Source of the DNA: Bacteroidota bacterium
GTDB lineage: Bacteria > Bacteroidota > JABWAT01
DNA: 64,000 nt
Direction: 5' to 3'
Assembly (NCBI GenBank): GCA_023151185.1
Contig: JAKLJL010000001.1
Location: forward strand, 434,001-498,000
Made by a program: the position numbers and the translations under genes. Below are positions 62,298 through 64,000 of the stretch, piece by piece; positions within the stretch are counted from its first letter, which is position 1; every line of letters begins with the position of its first letter. The notes beneath the pieces are model-generated. The model saw only the letters and a list, made by a program, of their open reading frames with translations. It did no database searches and had not been told where the DNA came from.

Positions 62298-63714
62298 GTC
62301 CAATATAGGAAAAGCCCGGCCACAGAACCTGTTGCAGGTGTTCCGTGACCGGTTACTTTTTCCTGCACTGTTCAGTTTTTCAGCCTTGCTTCTCCTGTTC
62401 CTTTCCGTGCCTGCCATCGCCCAATCAAGCCTCCGTCTTTCTTCAAAGGTCAATCTCCTGTACCACGAATCCGGTGAAAAGCAAAGCTGGGATATTTATT
62501 CCCTGGAGACTGCATCCGAAGCTAATATTCCCGTGTTTGGCTCCGTTCTGAAAGTTTCAGCCGGTGGTGAGCGTGGAGTGATTTCTTTCGAAAATCACCG
62601 GGTGTCGCAGTCTGTACTCCTGGAGCAAAACACACTGTTTGCCGGGGTAGGTGCAGAACTCTTTTTTTCTGCGGTAAAATTAACACCCCAGATCCGGGTG
62701 TTTTCTGGAACTGGTTCATCCCGGCTTGGCTGGTCGGCCGATGCTTCCATTGAAACCGTTCCGGGGCTAACCTTTTCTGCCGGTTCCGGTCAGAGATATC
62801 AGCAGTATCTCCATCGCTGGAAAGTTGAAGATATCCGGCCGGAATTCAGTCAATGGAGTAAAATAACCGACTGGCGGGCAGGGGCAGAGTGGACTGGTTC
62901 GAACTGGGGAACCCTGAAAGCGGAGTATACGGGCAGCACGGCAGATGTGCAGCCGGTAACCAGTCTCTTCAGAGAGACCGGCTCTTTTCCTGCTGAAAAT
63001 CTGTTGCTTTCGGGATCAGTCTGGTTTCTGGAAAACTGGCGGATTACGGCTGATGGCACCTGGTATCAGGGGCAGGGGACTCCTGAGTGGGCCTTCAAGC
63101 GATTCCCGTTCGCCTCATTTACCGAAAGTGATTTCAAAAAATCAGACTTTTCGGGTGAACTGGCCTGGGCGGTGACACCCAACTGGGTGGTTTCAGCAAA
63201 AGGATTCCGGCAAAAACTTTCCCTGACTTCAGGTGCAGTTCTTCAAAGCTTTCCCTTTACACCGGCGGTTATTTCACTTCTGGGTGATTATTATTTTGTG
63301 AGTTTGGATGCAGCAGAAACTACCGCGGGAATTTCGGCAGCGGTTGAACGGAGTTCCGCCAGTCAATATCCATTTAAACTGAGTTTTGGGTGGCAGAGAA
63401 CCTGGCCGGAACTCGATCTGCAAACCTGGGAGCCGGTCTTTCTTCTCATCGGCCGAAGGAACGAACGGCTTACGGCATTTACCTACCGGTTTATTGATTT
63501 TGCTGCCATCCGGGTTTCGGGTTCCTGGTCGTGGGCATCGGTCAGACTTGAGGCAGAAGCCGGGCAGTTAATACCCGTTTATTCCGAAAGAGCAAAAAAA
63601 ACCTCCTCCGGTTCGGGAGGAGGTTCCGGCGGATCTTCAGGCGGATCCGCGGGGACGGATAAAACGATCTGGGGTGGTACGGATGGAACCATCCGGATTA
63701 CGTTTCAATTCTGA
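62278..63714 (+). CDS. Putative outer-membrane beta-barrel protein, with Gly/Ser-rich linker
   Basis: 478 aa; a late signal peptide (hydrophobic about 28-47, ending PAIA-Q) after a basic n-region. The rest is a series of amphipathic strands with Trp/Phe/Tyr turns ('WSADASIETVPGLTFSAGSGQRYQQYLHRWKVEDI', 'TAFTYRFIDFAAIRVSGSWSWAS') and it ends in Phe (TIRITFQF), as outer-membrane barrels do. The C-terminus has a run of Gly/Ser (about 440-460), coded by sequence that on the other strand forms a terminator. No family recognised. The stop overlaps the convergent AAA+ gene by 10 bp. Confidence 0.65.
   Translation: MNPFRNKSNIGKARPQNLLQVFRDRLLFPALFSFSALLLLFLSVPAIAQSSLRLSSKVNLLYHESGEKQSWDIYSLETASEANIPVFGSVLKVSAGGERGVISFENHRVSQSVLLEQNTLFAGVGAELFFSAVKLTPQIRVFSGTGSSRLGWSADASIETVPGLTFSAGSGQRYQQYLHRWKVEDIRPEFSQWSKITDWRAGAEWTGSNWGTLKAEYTGSTADVQPVTSLFRETGSFPAENLLLSGSVWFLENWRITADGTWYQGQGTPEWAFKRFPFASFTESDFKKSDFSGELAWAVTPNWVVSAKGFRQKLSLTSGAVLQSFPFTPAVISLLGDYYFVSLDAAETTAGISAAVERSSASQYPFKLSFGWQRTWPELDLQTWEPVFLLIGRRNERLTAFTYRFIDFAAIRVSGSWSWASVRLEAEAGQLIPVYSERAKKTSSGSGGGSGGSSGGSAGTDKTIWGGTDGTIRITFQF
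63594..63625 (-). terminator. Terminator for the AAA+ gene, inside the opposite coding sequence
   Basis: On the minus strand AACCTCCTCC/GGAGGAGGTT forms a perfect 10-bp stem with a 6-nt loop, followed by a run of T (63601 down to 63594). It lies about 80 bp after the AAA+ stop and inside the Gly/Ser coding part of the outer-membrane gene. Confidence 0.8.
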
Positions 63715-64000
63715 CTCTGACCCCGGACGCCAAAACCGATTTTCTTCTGCTTATCCTCGCCGAGTGAAATTTCTTCCCGGCAGAATTCCCTCACCTGGAT
63801 GGCATCAGGCCGGGATCCTTCAATCAGTTCATGCAGCACAATTTTCTTGACTACATTATCAATTTGTCCGCCGGAAAAAGAAAACTCAGAAGAAACTGAG
63901 GCAACCAGATCATCCGGCCAGTCTTTCAGCCGGGATGCCCAGATTTGTTTTCTGACGACCGGATTCGGCTTTTCGAATTTGATTTTAAACAAAAACCGCC
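63705..64000 (-). CDS. AAA+ ATPase, C-terminal part (runs off right edge)
   Basis: Only the last 97 or so residues are in the window, and the frame is open to the edge, so the gene begins outside it. 'RFLFKIKFEKPNPVVRKQIWASRLKDWP' is the post-sensor-1 region of an AAA+ module (the '...F.YVI.F..P....R..IW' pattern), and 'SSEFSFSGGQIDNVVKKIVLHEL' is the sensor-2 helix region (FSGGQIDNVV). C-terminal tail about 40 residues, charged. Its 3' end overlaps the convergent gene by 10 bp. Substrate unknown. Confidence 0.8.
   Translation of the reverse strand, partial: RFLFKIKFEKPNPVVRKQIWASRLKDWPDDLVASVSSEFSFSGGQIDNVVKKIVLHELIEGSRPDAIQVREFCREEISLGEDKQKKIGFGVRGQSQN

Overview
The window comes from a Gram-negative bacterium of the FCB group (Bacteroidota/Chlorobi-like relatives such as Ignavibacteria, Calditrichota or Kryptonia). 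The basis is five proteins ending in type IX secretion (T9SS) sorting domains, four of them with 'YPNPFN'-type motifs, a PorV-like outer-membrane protein, a TonB-dependent receptor with a carboxypeptidase-like N-terminal domain, RND pumps and many lipoboxes. I cannot name the species. The core DNA is about half G+C and unusually rich in the tetramer CCGG.

Layout. 0-11 kb (core): a membrane-bound class III adenylate cyclase, an RND efflux pair, a glycine-zipper lipoprotein, a frameshifted cyclic-nucleotide-binding/cation-antiporter fusion, a GH20 hexosaminidase, and secG between tRNA-Lys and tRNA-Arg. 11-33 kb: secreted and peptide-related genes, namely T9SS cargo, a beta-aspartyl peptidase, a YfcC-type carrier with an RpiR regulator, an N-acylamino-acid racemase-like enolase-superfamily enzyme, an M14 carboxypeptidase lipoprotein, a T9SS-exported peptidase S51 (cyanophycinase-like) protein, an RpiR/TonB receptor/T9SS protein/PorV-like operon and a second S51 protein with the cyanophycinase residue pattern. 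I infer a locus for scavenging cyanophycin or other beta-aspartyl peptides: outside cleavage, TonB uptake, final hydrolysis by the beta-aspartyl peptidase, amino-acid transport by YfcC.

33-36 kb: a gene-poor stretch with dispersed repeats, then an orphan HipB-like repressor preceded by four evenly spaced operators (TATACC-N6-GGTATA). 36.3-49.3 kb: an A+T-rich, CCGG-poor defence island, all on the + strand: RusA-like nuclease, GmrSD-like DUF262/DUF1524 protein, a restriction-modification set (methylase-like small subunit, Eco57I-like methylase, GIY-YIG/T5orf172 nuclease-helicase), a NACHT/STAND ATPase with pentapeptide-like repeats, a P-loop ATPase fused to a divergent class III nucleotide-cyclase-like domain, and a PLD-family protein. 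The ATPase-cyclase fusion is my best candidate for something undescribed.

49.3-64 kb (core again): VOC protein, T9SS FG-GAP protein, LytS/LytTR two-component pair, serine hydrolase, a MacA/MacB-like ABC export operon with a good sigma70-type promoter and a terminator, a lipoprotein, a putative outer-membrane barrel and the end of an AAA+ ATPase. Composite dispersed repeats (REP-like palindrome modules followed by tracts of a degenerate 7-bp unit) recur in both orientations between genes at about 22.1, 29.7, 33.4, 49.6, 50.3 and 54.5 kb.
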